Part shown: piece after piece, positions 27,277 through 36,086 of the stretch
Position numbering within the stretch: position 1 is the stretch's first letter
How the letters are laid out: the number at the start of each line of letters is the position of its first letter
DNA from: Aliidiomarina minuta
GTDB lineage: Bacteria; Pseudomonadota; Gammaproteobacteria; Enterobacterales; Alteromonadaceae
Assembly (NCBI RefSeq): GCF_003987145.1
Contig: NZ_PIPL01000001.1
Span: 1,426,001 to 1,490,000, forward strand
DNA: 64,000 nucleotides
Direction: 5' to 3'
Position numbers and translations under genes: made by a program
Notes under the pieces: model-generated
Told to the model about the DNA's origin: nothing
Seen by the model: only the letters and a program-made list of their open reading frames with translations
Databases searched by the model: none

Positions 27277-27306
27277 AAAAAGGCCAGCAATCATGCTGGC
27301 CTTTTT
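27277..27306. terminator. Bidirectional intrinsic terminator, hslO / der
   Basis: AGGCCAGCA-ATCA-TGCTGGCCT is a 9-bp stem with A run and T run on its flanks, so it works for both converging genes. It lies 18 bp after the hslO stop and 5 bp after the der stop. Confidence 0.93.
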
Positions 27307-27310
27307 GTGT

Positions 27311-28753
27311 TTACTTTTTAACGTGCCGCATCAGTCGTCTGCGCTTACGCTGCTGTGACAAAGTCAGTTTATTTTTCTTACCTTCATAAGGATTTTCACC
27401 TTCACGAAATTCGATTTTAATGGGCGTACCCATAACCTTCAAAGCGCGTCTGAAATAATTCATTAAATAACGCTTATAGGTATTCGGCAATGACTTTACC
27501 TGGTTGCCATGAATGACTATCAACGGCGGATTATAACCACCTGCATGAGCATATTTAAGCTTGACCCGACGTCCGCGTACTAAAGGCGGCTGATGTTCTT
27601 CTTCCGCCATTTCCATAATACGAGTCAGCTGGGAGGTGCTAATACGCTGTGTAGCACTATGATAGGCTTCTTTAACAGAACCAAATAAATGACCCACGTT
27701 AGTGCCATGCAGAGCTGAGATAAAATGCATGCGGGCAAAATCAACAAAACCAAGACGCCGATCCAGTTCCACTTTCAACCATTCTTTAGCATCCGGGTCC
27801 ATTCCATCCCACTTATTGACGGCAATAACAATCGAACGACCTGCATTCAGCGCAAATCCAAGCAGGCTCAGGTCCTGATCACCAATATTGTCGTGTGCAT
27901 CAATGACCAGCATGACAACATTAGCATCCTCAATTGCCTGCAGGGTTTTAATTACCGAGAACTTTTCTACCGCTAAATCTATTTTGCCGCGCTTGCGCAC
28001 TCCGGCAGTGTCTATGATCGTGTACTTCTGATCATCCCGTTCCATATCAATATAAATACTGTCGCGGGTAGTGCCAGGCATATCGAAAACAACCACTCGG
28101 TCTTCGCCCAGTAGGCGGTTGGTCAGTGTTGACTTGCCCACATTAGGACGGCCTACAATAGCCAGTTTGATCGGCTGGTCAGCGTAAAACTCAGCCTGTC
28201 GAACAAGGCCTTCGTCGTCTTCAGGTAATTCTTCGTCGACTTTTAATACATCCGGGTATTCGATGGCTAATGGCTGCAACGTGCGTTGCAGTAGCTGATT
28301 TATACCTCGCCCGTGAGCGGCAGCTATATGATAGACCTCGCCTAGCCCCAGCTGATAAAAATCTGCGGCGGCGCTATCCGCATCCAGCCCATCCACCTTG
28401 TTCGCTGCAACCCAGACTGATTTTTCCTGACGTCGCAAATGCTCAGCAATAGACTGATCAGAGGCCGTCACACCTTCCCGAGCATCGACCAGAAAAAGCA
28501 CCACATCTGCTTCATCAATGGCTTGCAAGGACTGCTCAGCCATACGCAGATCCAGTCCTTCTTCATCACCTTGAAGACCACCGGTGTCAATGACGATAAA
28601 ATGGTAACCGTCATAATTAGCCTGACCATACTTACGATCACGGGTCAGCCCTGGAAAATCTGCCACCAGAGCATCCCGGGTACGGGTCAGACGATTAAAT
28701 AGAGTAGATTTGCCCACATTAGGGCGACCTACCAGTGCTACCACCGGAAGCAT
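27311..28753 (-). CDS. der: Ribosome-assembly GTPase Der (EngA)
   Basis: Der has two tandem GTPase domains and acts in 50S maturation. The 480-residue product has P-loops GRPNVGKS at residues 9-16 and again near residue 200, with NKVD and NKWD specificity motifs. A C-terminal KH-like domain is followed by a basic tail (KKNKLTLSQQRKRRRLMRH). It is the last gene of the rlmN-rodZ-ispG-hisS-yfgM-bamB-der run. Confidence 0.98.
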   Translation of the reverse strand: MLPVVALVGRPNVGKSTLFNRLTRTRDALVADFPGLTRDRKYGQANYDGYHFIVIDTGGLQGDEEGLDLRMAEQSLQAIDEADVVLFLVDAREGVTASDQSIAEHLRRQEKSVWVAANKVDGLDADSAAADFYQLGLGEVYHIAAAHGRGINQLLQRTLQPLAIEYPDVLKVDEELPEDDEGLVRQAEFYADQPIKLAIVGRPNVGKSTLTNRLLGEDRVVVFDMPGTTRDSIYIDMERDDQKYTIIDTAGVRKRGKIDLAVEKFSVIKTLQAIEDANVVMLVIDAHDNIGDQDLSLLGFALNAGRSIVIAVNKWDGMDPDAKEWLKVELDRRLGFVDFARMHFISALHGTNVGHLFGSVKEAYHSATQRISTSQLTRIMEMAEEEHQPPLVRGRRVKLKYAHAGGYNPPLIVIHGNQVKSLPNTYKRYLMNYFRRALKVMGTPIKIEFREGENPYEGKKNKLTLSQQRKRRRLMRHVKK

Positions 28754-28774
28754 ACTAAATCCTTTCCTGTAAGG

Positions 28775-29965
28775 TTACTGTTGTATTGCCAGTATGCGCC
28801 CGCGAACGGTTTGCACAATCAGGTAATCACCTGCACGCACAGGAGCCACCTGAACAGATTCATTTCTAAGCTCCATACGACCTACTATCTGCCCATCATC
28901 CCGGTCAAACCAGTGGAGATAGCCGAAGCGGTCACCTGCCACTACATGTCGCGGCATGACCGTAGCTTCCGTCAGACTCCGGTTATAGAGCTGATCATTG
29001 CGCCAGCGCTCGTTACCATTCAATCGGTCAAGACCAATGACATGGCTGTTGCTGTCGGTGACAAATATACGGGTACTCGTCACCTGAGGGGTCCGATAAC
29101 CTGAATAATCACGTTTCCAGATTGTCTCACCAGTGCGTAATTCAAGTGCAACCAACTCACCATTATAACCCAGCATGTAAGCCGTATCGCCACGGATTAC
29201 CGGTGTCGCATCAATATCTACCATGCGTTCCAGATCACTGCTGCCCGTTGGGGTTACAATACGCTCATCCCAGGCCAGCTGACCATTTTCCAGGATTAAC
29301 ACAATAGCGCGACCGCTGTTAGTGCCAACCAGAACACCACCAGTCTCTATGACCGGCGCCGAAGTACCCCGTAATGATAAAGTAGGGACATCTTCTTCAT
29401 GCAGCCAGCGTTGGCTGCCATCCCGGGCATCCAGTGCGATCACCGAACCATCACCCAGGTGAGCAATGACAAATCCATCACCCACGGCAGGTTCAGCTAA
29501 CACTTCACCCGGAACCTGGCGATGCCAGAGAACCTCACCAGACTCTTTATCCAGGGCGTAAATATCGCCATTTTCAGTACCCAGATACAGGCCATTAGCC
29601 GCTACCACCAGACCTCCGCTTATACGAGCGGGAGGACCTTTACGGAAAACACTAAATAGCGAAAAAGGTTTATCGGGCGCTATACTGGTGCGCCATAAGC
29701 GGTCGCCATTTTCAGCATTAAATGCAGCTATCTGACCTTGTCGATCCGCGGCATAAAGCACGCCATCACTGTAGGCAGGCCGCAAACGACTAAAGTACTC
29801 ATCACTGCCGCTACCGACCCTGGCTCGCCATGCAATACTAGGGGTGACCTGTTCATCAAAAGTCTGTAATTCAGCATAATCAGGTTCAGGGGTACCTGAA
29901 CAAGCGCCTAAAACAGCTACAACTGCAGCGGCAGAAAGCCAGTTCCGCCATACCAAATACTTCAT
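28775..29965 (-). CDS. bamB: Outer-membrane protein assembly factor BamB
   Basis: BamB is the beta-propeller lipoprotein of the BAM complex. The 396-residue product has a lipobox ending in Cys22 (VLGACSG) and repeated PQQ-type blades (for example GSVIALDARDGSQRWLHEE). It sits between yfgM and der, as in E. coli. Length matches the family. Confidence 0.97.
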   Translation of the reverse strand: MKYLVWRNWLSAAAVVAVLGACSGTPEPDYAELQTFDEQVTPSIAWRARVGSGSDEYFSRLRPAYSDGVLYAADRQGQIAAFNAENGDRLWRTSIAPDKPFSLFSVFRKGPPARISGGLVVAANGLYLGTENGDIYALDKESGEVLWHRQVPGEVLAEPAVGDGFVIAHLGDGSVIALDARDGSQRWLHEEDVPTLSLRGTSAPVIETGGVLVGTNSGRAIVLILENGQLAWDERIVTPTGSSDLERMVDIDATPVIRGDTAYMLGYNGELVALELRTGETIWKRDYSGYRTPQVTSTRIFVTDSNSHVIGLDRLNGNERWRNDQLYNRSLTEATVMPRHVVAGDRFGYLHWFDRDDGQIVGRMELRNESVQVAPVRAGDYLIVQTVRGRILAIQQ

Positions 29966-29968
29966 TGA

Positions 29969-30586
29969 TTACTCGCTTGCCAGGTTATCGAATTTCATCT
30001 GCAACGCAGGTGACACCGATGCATCGCCTTCATTTATTGCAGTCTGATAAGCACTTCGCGCTTCACCATGATTGCCCTGAGCCAGGTATACATCACCCCG
30101 GACTTCAGCAACCTGCCCTTTAAAACTTTGCGGAACGTCCTGCTGTAATGTAGTTAGTGCGGCATCGTGCTCGCCCAGTGACATCTGCACTCGCGCCAGA
30201 CGTACCAGTGCCATTGCTTTGACCACTGGCTCTCCGGCCTGCTCATGAGCCTTGTATAAAATGTCAGCAGCGCGTTCCAACTCTCCGTCACGGACTGCCT
30301 GTTGCGCTAGCTGTAACCGGGTTACCACCGCATAACTAGTATCGTCCATTTCATTCAGAAGCTGATCAGCCAGTTGCATGGTCTCGTCGTCAGCACCACG
30401 CTGTAAACGCTCACTAACCTGTTCGTAAGCGGCAGTTCTCTGATGCTGGTCATCAATAGTTGACGCCTGCCAGGCACGCCAGGAAAATAGCGACCCTAAT
30501 CCGATCACTATGCCGGCGCCAATCCAGATACCGTACTCACGCAGAAATTTCTTTATCTGTTCTACCTGTTGATCTTCGTCTTCCAC
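29969..30586 (-). CDS. yfgM: YfgM-family periplasmic chaperone / SecYEG-associated TPR protein
   Basis: The 205-residue product has a short cytoplasmic start with EDEDQQVEQIKKFLREYG and one membrane helix (about residues 17-33, IGAGIVIGLGSLFSWRA). The periplasmic TPR-like domain includes LARVQMSLGEHDAALTTL. YfgM associates with SecYEG and PpiD in E. coli and has been linked to the Rcs response. It lies 3 bp upstream of bamB. Confidence 0.93.
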   Translation of the reverse strand: MEDEDQQVEQIKKFLREYGIWIGAGIVIGLGSLFSWRAWQASTIDDQHQRTAAYEQVSERLQRGADDETMQLADQLLNEMDDTSYAVVTRLQLAQQAVRDGELERAADILYKAHEQAGEPVVKAMALVRLARVQMSLGEHDAALTTLQQDVPQSFKGQVAEVRGDVYLAQGNHGEARSAYQTAINEGDASVSPALQMKFDNLASE

Positions 30587-30600
30587 CGGGAAATCCTCTT

Positions 30601-31878
30601 TTATTTGTCGTCTAAAGTTGTTAAAACTGTGCTTAGCTCGTTCCAGCTTAGCTGTTGCTGAGGCTTGTCCTCACGCAAGTACTTCACACTTACTGTATTT
30701 GCTTTTATTTCGTCTTCGCCAAGTAACAAGGCTACCACAGCGCCGGACTTGTCGGCCCGTTTCAGCTGCTTTTTAAAGTTACCACCACCACAGTGCTGCA
30801 TGATGCGTAAAGCAGGAAAGTCATCTCGCAGGCGTTCGGCAATTTTCAATGCCGGAAGTTCCGCCCCTTCGCCCATGGCCGCCAGGTAAACATCGACTTC
30901 TCGCGGTAACTCAACGGCATCCAGTTGTTCCAGCATCAATACCAGGCGTTCCAGCCCCATCGCGAAACCTACAGCAGGCGTAGCCTTACCTCCAAGCTGC
31001 TCGACCAGACCATCATAACGTCCACCGGCACATACGGTTCCCTGGGCTCCCAGGCTATCAGTCACCCATTCAAACACAGTACGGTTATAGTAATCCAGGC
31101 CGCGTACGAGCCGCTCATTATGCACATAAGAGATACCTGCGGCATCTAAGCGCTCGCAAAGCGCGGTAAAATGAAGTCGCGATTCCTCATCCCAGTATTC
31201 AGACAGCTGCGGCGCCTTCGCCAGCATCTCTGCCATCGCTGGGTTTTTAGAATCCAGAATACGCAATGGATTGCTATGCAAGCGTCGTTTGCTATCTTCA
31301 TCGAGTAACTCGCTATGCGCACTTAAATACTCAGTCAAAGCTTCACGATAAGTAGCTCTGGCTTCATTTGACGCCAGTGAGTTAAGTTCCAGCGTCAGAT
31401 ACTCACTAAGGCCTAACTGCCGCCATAAACGGGCAGTCATTAAAATAACTTCAACGTCGATATCCGGCCCATCCAGGCCAAATACTTCAACTCCAACCTG
31501 ATGAAACTGACGATAACGACCTTTTTGTGGCCGCTCATGACGAAACATGGGGCCCATATACCACAGGCGCTGTTGCTGATTGTATAACAGACCGTGCTCG
31601 TTACCGGCGCGCACACAACTGGCCGTTCCCTCAGGACGCAGGGTCAGGCTGTCACCATTACGGTCTTCAAAGGTATACATTTCCTTTTCGACAATGTCAG
31701 TCACTTCGCCAATCGAGCGCTTAAACAAATCAGTTTGCTCAACCACTGGCATACGAATTTCCTGATAACCATAACTGGCCACCACATTGCGAATACTTGT
31801 TTCCAGATACTGCCAGCGATTGCTCTGTGTTGGCAGTATGTCATTCATTCCACGAATTGCCTGAATTTGCTTGGCCAC
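30601..31878 (-). CDS. hisS: Histidyl-tRNA synthetase
   Basis: This class II synthetase charges tRNA-His. The 425-residue product matches the usual length. It starts MAKQIQAIRGMNDILP and has motif 2 (MFRHERPQKGRYRQFHQVGVE), the histidine signatures LVRGLDYYNRTVFEW and AGGRYDGLVEQLGG, and a C-terminal anticodon-binding domain. It is part of the ispG-hisS-yfgM-bamB run. Confidence 0.98.
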   Translation of the reverse strand: MAKQIQAIRGMNDILPTQSNRWQYLETSIRNVVASYGYQEIRMPVVEQTDLFKRSIGEVTDIVEKEMYTFEDRNGDSLTLRPEGTASCVRAGNEHGLLYNQQQRLWYMGPMFRHERPQKGRYRQFHQVGVEVFGLDGPDIDVEVILMTARLWRQLGLSEYLTLELNSLASNEARATYREALTEYLSAHSELLDEDSKRRLHSNPLRILDSKNPAMAEMLAKAPQLSEYWDEESRLHFTALCERLDAAGISYVHNERLVRGLDYYNRTVFEWVTDSLGAQGTVCAGGRYDGLVEQLGGKATPAVGFAMGLERLVLMLEQLDAVELPREVDVYLAAMGEGAELPALKIAERLRDDFPALRIMQHCGGGNFKKQLKRADKSGAVVALLLGEDEIKANTVSVKYLREDKPQQQLSWNELSTVLTTLDDK

Positions 31879-31911
31879 GATGTGCTTATCCTGCAGTCAA
31901 AAATGGCGCCA

Positions 31912-33051
31912 TTATAGAGGCTGGCTGTTGTCGGCGTCCACCTGAGTGATCGCTATTTGCTGGGAATCCTGCTGCTTGCTCACCCGGGCGCGAATTTTTC
32001 GTTCCAGAGCGTCCACTAAATCATCATTCGATAAACGTTCTTTTTGTCGCTCACCGTCAATGTATAGTCCCGATTTATTTTTTGCCCCGGCCAGACCCAA
32101 ATCAGAAATTAAGGCTTCACCCGGGCCATTTACCACACAGCCGATAATAGACACGTCCATCGGCGTAGTAATATCTTCCAGGCGTTGCTCCAGCGCATTC
32201 ACCGTAGCTATTACATCAAACTCCTGGCGCGAACAACTTGGGCAGGCGATAAAATTAATGCCTCGCGAACGAATGCGCAGCGATTTGAGAATATCAAAAC
32301 CCACTTTTATTTCTTCAACCGGGTCAGCTGCCAAGGAAACCCGTAAGGTATCACCAATGCCTTCTGCCAGGAGCATGCCCATTCCCACCGCAGACTTCAC
32401 CGCGCCAGAGCGAGCTCCACCCGCTTCCGTAATACCTAAATGCAGCGGTTGTTCAATTTCTTTCGCTAATAAACGATAAGCATCAACCGCTAAAAATACG
32501 TCTGAGGCTTTAACGCTGACTTTAAAATCGTGAAAGTTCAGTCGCTGTAGAATATCAACATGACGCATTGCCGATTCTACCAGCGCCGCCCCGGTAGGTT
32601 CGCCATATTTTTCCTGCAAATCACGTTCCAGAGAACCTCCATTCACGCCAATGCGAATCGGTATATTATGCTCCCGGGCGCAATCTACTACGCTACGAAT
32701 ACGCGCTTCGTTGCCAATATTACCTGGATTAATACGCAGGCAGTCGACTCCATATTCCGCAACTTTAAGCGCAATACGGTAGTCAAAATGAATGTCAGCT
32801 ATGAGGGGGACAGTGCTTTGCTGTTTAATCAGTTTAAAAGCTTCAGCGGCATCCATAGTAGGCACCGACACCCGCACAAGATCAGCACCCGCTTTTGCCA
32901 GGGCCTGTATTTGCGCCACCGTCGCCGCTACATCGGTGGTTGATGTATTAGTCATGGATTGCACCGCTATCGGAGCTCCATCTCCAATCGGCACGTCGCC
33001 TACATAAATACGACGACTTTGACGGCGTTGTATGGGGGATTCTGAAAGCAT
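31912..33051 (-). CDS. ispG: 4-hydroxy-3-methylbut-2-en-1-yl diphosphate synthase
   Basis: IspG is the [4Fe-4S] enzyme for the penultimate step of the MEP isoprenoid pathway. The 379-residue product has a TIM-barrel half and a C-terminal cluster domain with CPSCSRQEFD and CVVNGPGEA, which together provide the three cysteine ligands. The start MLSESPIQRRQSRRIYVGDVPIG matches the family. It follows rodZ by 9 bp. Confidence 0.98.
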   Translation of the reverse strand: MLSESPIQRRQSRRIYVGDVPIGDGAPIAVQSMTNTSTTDVAATVAQIQALAKAGADLVRVSVPTMDAAEAFKLIKQQSTVPLIADIHFDYRIALKVAEYGVDCLRINPGNIGNEARIRSVVDCAREHNIPIRIGVNGGSLERDLQEKYGEPTGAALVESAMRHVDILQRLNFHDFKVSVKASDVFLAVDAYRLLAKEIEQPLHLGITEAGGARSGAVKSAVGMGMLLAEGIGDTLRVSLAADPVEEIKVGFDILKSLRIRSRGINFIACPSCSRQEFDVIATVNALEQRLEDITTPMDVSIIGCVVNGPGEALISDLGLAGAKNKSGLYIDGERQKERLSNDDLVDALERKIRARVSKQQDSQQIAITQVDADNSQPL

Positions 33052-33060
33052 TTTTTTCTA

Positions 33061-34119
33061 CTACTCTGCTTGCGGTAATACAATGCGAGCTACACGTCCT
33101 GGACGGTAACCACTTAAATCAATTTCTTCGCCGCGGAAGGTCATATTGACCACTTCAGGGGCACCCAGGGTGACCTCGAAAGGAGCTTCACCTTCCAGGT
33201 TAATAACATGTCCTGCGGGTTTAACGCCAAAAGCGATGGCCTGGCCGGTGGCATCTTCAATGCGAATCCAGCAGTCTCCTTCAAAACCCAGTACCAGCTC
33301 TCCGTCAGGCAGTTCACTGACACTCACATTGGCATCAGGCTCTTCCTCCTCCGTTCTCGCCTGGCGTTCGGCTTCCTGTTCAGCTTCAGCTCTTTCTCGT
33401 GCTTGCTGCGCCTGCCGCTCTTCTTCCGCGCGCCGCGCAGCAGCCTGCTCTGCTTCTCGCTCGGCTTCTTCATCAAGAATCGATTCTGCTTCGGTTTCAC
33501 TTGCAACCGGATCCGCTGTGCGCTCAACGTTACTTTCATCAATGAAGATTGGCTCTCGCGTCGCGCGGGTAATTTCTGCCGGTCCAGCGTCATCCTCAGC
33601 AGATAGTTGCAGCTGCGAATCCTGTTCTTCCAGCATACGTTCAGCTACCGTACTGCCGTTGCTCTCGACTTCATCATTGGAGGCGTTCTGCAGCCAGAAG
33701 ATAACTGCTGAGCCAATGATCACCGCCACAATAATATAGGTAACGGCCATCAAGCGACTGTCCTGAGTCTGCTCTCGGCGACGCCGGGAAAAGCTCTGCA
33801 TGGTATCATCCGGGCGCTCTTCGACATTCATGGCTTCATAAGATTTAAAAAGCAAATCCTCATCCACCTGAACTAAGCGAGCATAGGCCCGCAAATACCC
33901 CCGGGTAAAAGTACCAGCGACATATTTACTAAATCGGTCATGCTCAAGATCTTCGACAATCTGCACTCGCAAACGCAAACGCTCAGCGACCTGTTTAGTG
34001 GTCAACTGCATCTCATCCCGGGCAGCCAGTAACATCTGACCTGGCGTTGGCAAATCTGACTGCTCTTTGTTCTCGTTCTCTGTGTTCTCGTTCACTGTGC
34101 TTTGTTCCGTATCCGTCAT
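33061..34119 (-). CDS. rodZ: Cytoskeletal protein RodZ
   Basis: RodZ anchors MreB and supports rod shape. The 352-residue product has an N-terminal helix-turn-helix domain (about 25-95, TPGQMLLAARDEMQLTTKQV), one membrane helix near residues 135-155 and a C-terminal DUF4115 beta domain. Between them lies a highly charged periplasmic linker rich in Glu, Arg and Ala. I start at ATG 34119 (MTDTEQST) like E. coli RodZ. The frame is open to 34155 but the extra residues are not family-like. rlmN lies directly upstream with no pilF/pilW gene between. Confidence 0.93.
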   Translation of the reverse strand: MTDTEQSTVNENTENENKEQSDLPTPGQMLLAARDEMQLTTKQVAERLRLRVQIVEDLEHDRFSKYVAGTFTRGYLRAYARLVQVDEDLLFKSYEAMNVEERPDDTMQSFSRRRREQTQDSRLMAVTYIIVAVIIGSAVIFWLQNASNDEVESNGSTVAERMLEEQDSQLQLSAEDDAGPAEITRATREPIFIDESNVERTADPVASETEAESILDEEAEREAEQAAARRAEEERQAQQARERAEAEQEAERQARTEEEEPDANVSVSELPDGELVLGFEGDCWIRIEDATGQAIAFGVKPAGHVINLEGEAPFEVTLGAPEVVNMTFRGEEIDLSGYRPGRVARIVLPQAE

Positions 34120-34186
34120 GCTAGCTCGGTCCCCGGTAAGTTTCCGGCGCAACAATAATGACCTCGCTTATGCTTGGCCGGTCTCG

Positions 34187-35311
34187 CTACACCGATTTGA
34201 CAGCGATGGACTGTTTTTGTTGTTGTTTTTTTAACAGCCGTTTTGTGCGGTCAACCACGTCTCCGACTAATTGACCACAGGCGGCGTCAATATCATCGCC
34301 CCGTGTTTTTCTAACCATAACGGTATAACCATGCTGCATCAATACTTTTGCGAAACGATCGATACGCGAATTACTGGACCGTCCGTATGGTGACTGCGGA
34401 AATGGGTTAAATGGTATCAGGTTAATTTTAGCCGGGGTCCCTTCCAGACAGCGTGCTAGCGCGTGTGCCTGGTCGGTAGAATCGTTAATATGGTCCAGCA
34501 TGACATATTCAACCGTGACTTTATGCTGAGCTTTGGACATCTCAACATAACGCTTAGCAGAAGCTAAAAATTCTTTAATCGGGTACTTTTTATTGACCGG
34601 CACTATTTCATTACGCAGCTCGTCGTCCGGCGCATGCAACGAAATAGCCAACGCCACATCGATACGCTCACGCAGCATATCCAAAGCGGGTACCACGCCC
34701 GAGGTGCTTAATGTTACACGACGCTTAGATAAGCCATAAGCCAAATCGTCCAGCATCAATTCCATCGCTGGCACTACGTTCTGAATGTTGAGTAACGGCT
34801 CACCCATGCCCATCATCACTACATTGGTTACCGGTTTAACATTGGTTTTGCCTACCGGGCCCAACAACTGGTTTACCCGCCATACCTGGCCAATGATTTC
34901 AGAAACTTTCAGGTTACGGTTAAAGCCCTGGTAGCCTGTCGAGCAGAAGGTACATGCCAGTGCACAGCCAACCTGAGAAGATACACACAAAGTCGCCCGG
35001 TCGTCTTCGGGAATCCATACCGCTTCTACTTCCTGACCATCCAGCAATTCCATAGCAAACTTAATAGTGCCATCGGTAGACTGTTGTTGAAGCTTGATTT
35101 CAGGCGCCCGAATTTCGGCGATATCGCTGAGTTTCTGGCGCAGTACTTTATTCAGGTTGGTCATTTGCTCAAAGTCATCGACGCAAAAATGATACAACCA
35201 TTTCATCACCTGCTCAGCACGAAATTTCTTTTCGCCTAATTCAGCAAAAAAGTCATACATGCCCTGCCGGTTTAAATCTAACAGATTAATTTTCTGCGTT
35301 GCGGTTGTCAT
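34187..35311 (-). CDS. rlmN: Dual-specificity rRNA/tRNA methyltransferase RlmN
   Basis: RlmN is a radical-SAM enzyme that methylates C2 of A2503 in 23S rRNA and A37 in some tRNAs. The 374-residue product has the cluster motif Cys116-x3-Cys120-x2-Cys123 (GCALACTFCSTG). The second methyl-carrier Cys lies in DDIDAACGQL near the C terminus. GMGEPLLN is the SAM-binding glycine motif. It starts the run that continues with rodZ, behind the ndk terminator. Confidence 0.98.
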   Translation of the reverse strand: MTTATQKINLLDLNRQGMYDFFAELGEKKFRAEQVMKWLYHFCVDDFEQMTNLNKVLRQKLSDIAEIRAPEIKLQQQSTDGTIKFAMELLDGQEVEAVWIPEDDRATLCVSSQVGCALACTFCSTGYQGFNRNLKVSEIIGQVWRVNQLLGPVGKTNVKPVTNVVMMGMGEPLLNIQNVVPAMELMLDDLAYGLSKRRVTLSTSGVVPALDMLRERIDVALAISLHAPDDELRNEIVPVNKKYPIKEFLASAKRYVEMSKAQHKVTVEYVMLDHINDSTDQAHALARCLEGTPAKINLIPFNPFPQSPYGRSSNSRIDRFAKVLMQHGYTVMVRKTRGDDIDAACGQLVGDVVDRTKRLLKKQQQKQSIAVKSV

Positions 35312-35360
35312 ACTTTACCTCCGATGCCTTGCTATAAATCTTTGCAGGCTATATTCAGCC

Positions 35361-35390
35361 AAAAAAGGGGCGCAGTTCGGCCCCTTTTTT
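35361..35390 (-). terminator. Intrinsic terminator downstream of ndk
   Basis: AAAAAAGGGGC-cgaactgc-GCCCCTTTTTT forms a stem with a six-T tail on the minus strand, 32 bp after the ndk stop. A second hairpin, AAGACCGC-N5-GCGGTCTT (35397-35417), stands between it and the stop and may protect the ndk 3' end. Confidence 0.85.
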
Positions 35391-35421
35391 AGCTATAAGA
35401 CCGCCTGCAGCGGTCTTAGTT

Positions 35422-35853
35422 TTACCGTGTGCGTGAGCAAACTTCTTCGTCAGTGAAGAAATAACTGATTTCACGCGCTGCTGATTCCACAGCATCTGAA
35501 CCATGTACGGCGTTTTCGTCGATAGTTTCAGCATAGTCAGCACGCAAAGTACCGGCAGCTGCTTCTGCAGGGTTAGTTGCACCCATGATTTCGCGATTCT
35601 TACGTACCGCGTCTTCACCTTCCAGCACCATCACTACGATTGGACCAGAAGTCATAAATTCCACTAAAGCGCCAAAGAAAGGACGTTCGCTGTGTTCTGC
35701 GTAAAAACCTTCCGCCTGTTCTTTGCTCAGGTGCATCATTTTTTGTGCCACGATGCGCAAATCTGCAGATTCAAAACGGTTTACGATAGCGCCAATTACG
35801 TTTTTCGCTACTGCGTCCGGTTTGATAATAGACAGGGTACGTTCCAAAGCCAT
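35422..35853 (-). CDS. ndk: Nucleoside-diphosphate kinase
   Basis: Ndk balances nucleoside di- and triphosphates. ATG 35853 gives 143 residues, the standard length, starting MALERTLSIIKPDAV with GGAG upstream. The active-site His is in NAVHGSDAVESA, and the C terminus EEVCSRTR matches the family. The frame is open for 30 more codons upstream, but those are not Ndk-like. A terminator follows. Confidence 0.98.
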   Translation of the reverse strand: MALERTLSIIKPDAVAKNVIGAIVNRFESADLRIVAQKMMHLSKEQAEGFYAEHSERPFFGALVEFMTSGPIVVMVLEGEDAVRKNREIMGATNPAEAAAGTLRADYAETIDENAVHGSDAVESAAREISYFFTDEEVCSRTR

Positions 35854-35965
35854 GCTGTTACTCCGATTCTGTATAAAGTGTTGTCTGTTAACACAAGTCT
35901 TAAAGTCGCGCGAATTATACGCGATCTGAGCACTAATTCCCAATAAAACTTTATTACAAGGGGGC

Positions 35966-35994
35966 TTTTCAAAGCAGAAAACATGATCTATTAT
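35966..35994 (+). promoter_or_regulatory. Probable msrA promoter
   Basis: TTTTCA (35966-35971) and TATTAT (35989-35994) are spaced by 17 bp, 37 bp upstream of the ATG at 36031. The -10 abuts the possible MetJ site. Confidence 0.4.
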
Positions 35995-36010
35995 AGACGT
36001 CTATACGCCC
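35992..36010 (+). promoter_or_regulatory. Possible MetJ operator (met boxes) at msrA
   Basis: AGACGTCT at 35995-36002 is an exact met box and lies inside the perfect palindrome TATAGACGTCTATA (35992-36005). The next 8-mer, ATACGCCC, matches 5 of 8 positions, giving the tandem arrangement MetJ needs. It overlaps the expected transcription start of msrA, so repression of a methionine-sulfoxide repair gene by methionine/SAM status would make sense. Confidence 0.5.
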
Positions 36011-36030
36011 AGTGGCATTGAGGTAATTAT

Positions 36031-36086
36031 ATGTCGGTAACAAACACTGAAAAATCAGTAGAAACCCGGTCAACCAGGTAGCTACC
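36031..36086 (+). other. Displaced 5' end of msrA (one-base frameshift)
   Basis: ATG 36031 has GAGG upstream but its frame stops at TAG 36079-36081, after 16 codons. The MsrA reading frame lies in the -1 register. One extra A in the run of five A at 36050-36054 would join ATG 36031 to MsrA and give an N terminus ending NPVNQVATLGGGCFWC, as in the family. This is a natural indel, an assembly error in a homopolymer, or a slippage site. Confidence 0.6.

Noticed and set aside
34120..34186. Missing pilF/pilW between rlmN and rodZ as a gene-loss event
   Set aside because: E. coli also lacks the gene at this place, and the rest of the genome is not visible, so absence here is not informative.
36050..36080. 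Programmed -1 ribosomal frameshift in msrA
   Set aside because: No slippery heptamer of X-XXY-YYZ type and no downstream pseudoknot is evident; a homopolymer indel or transcriptional slippage is simpler.
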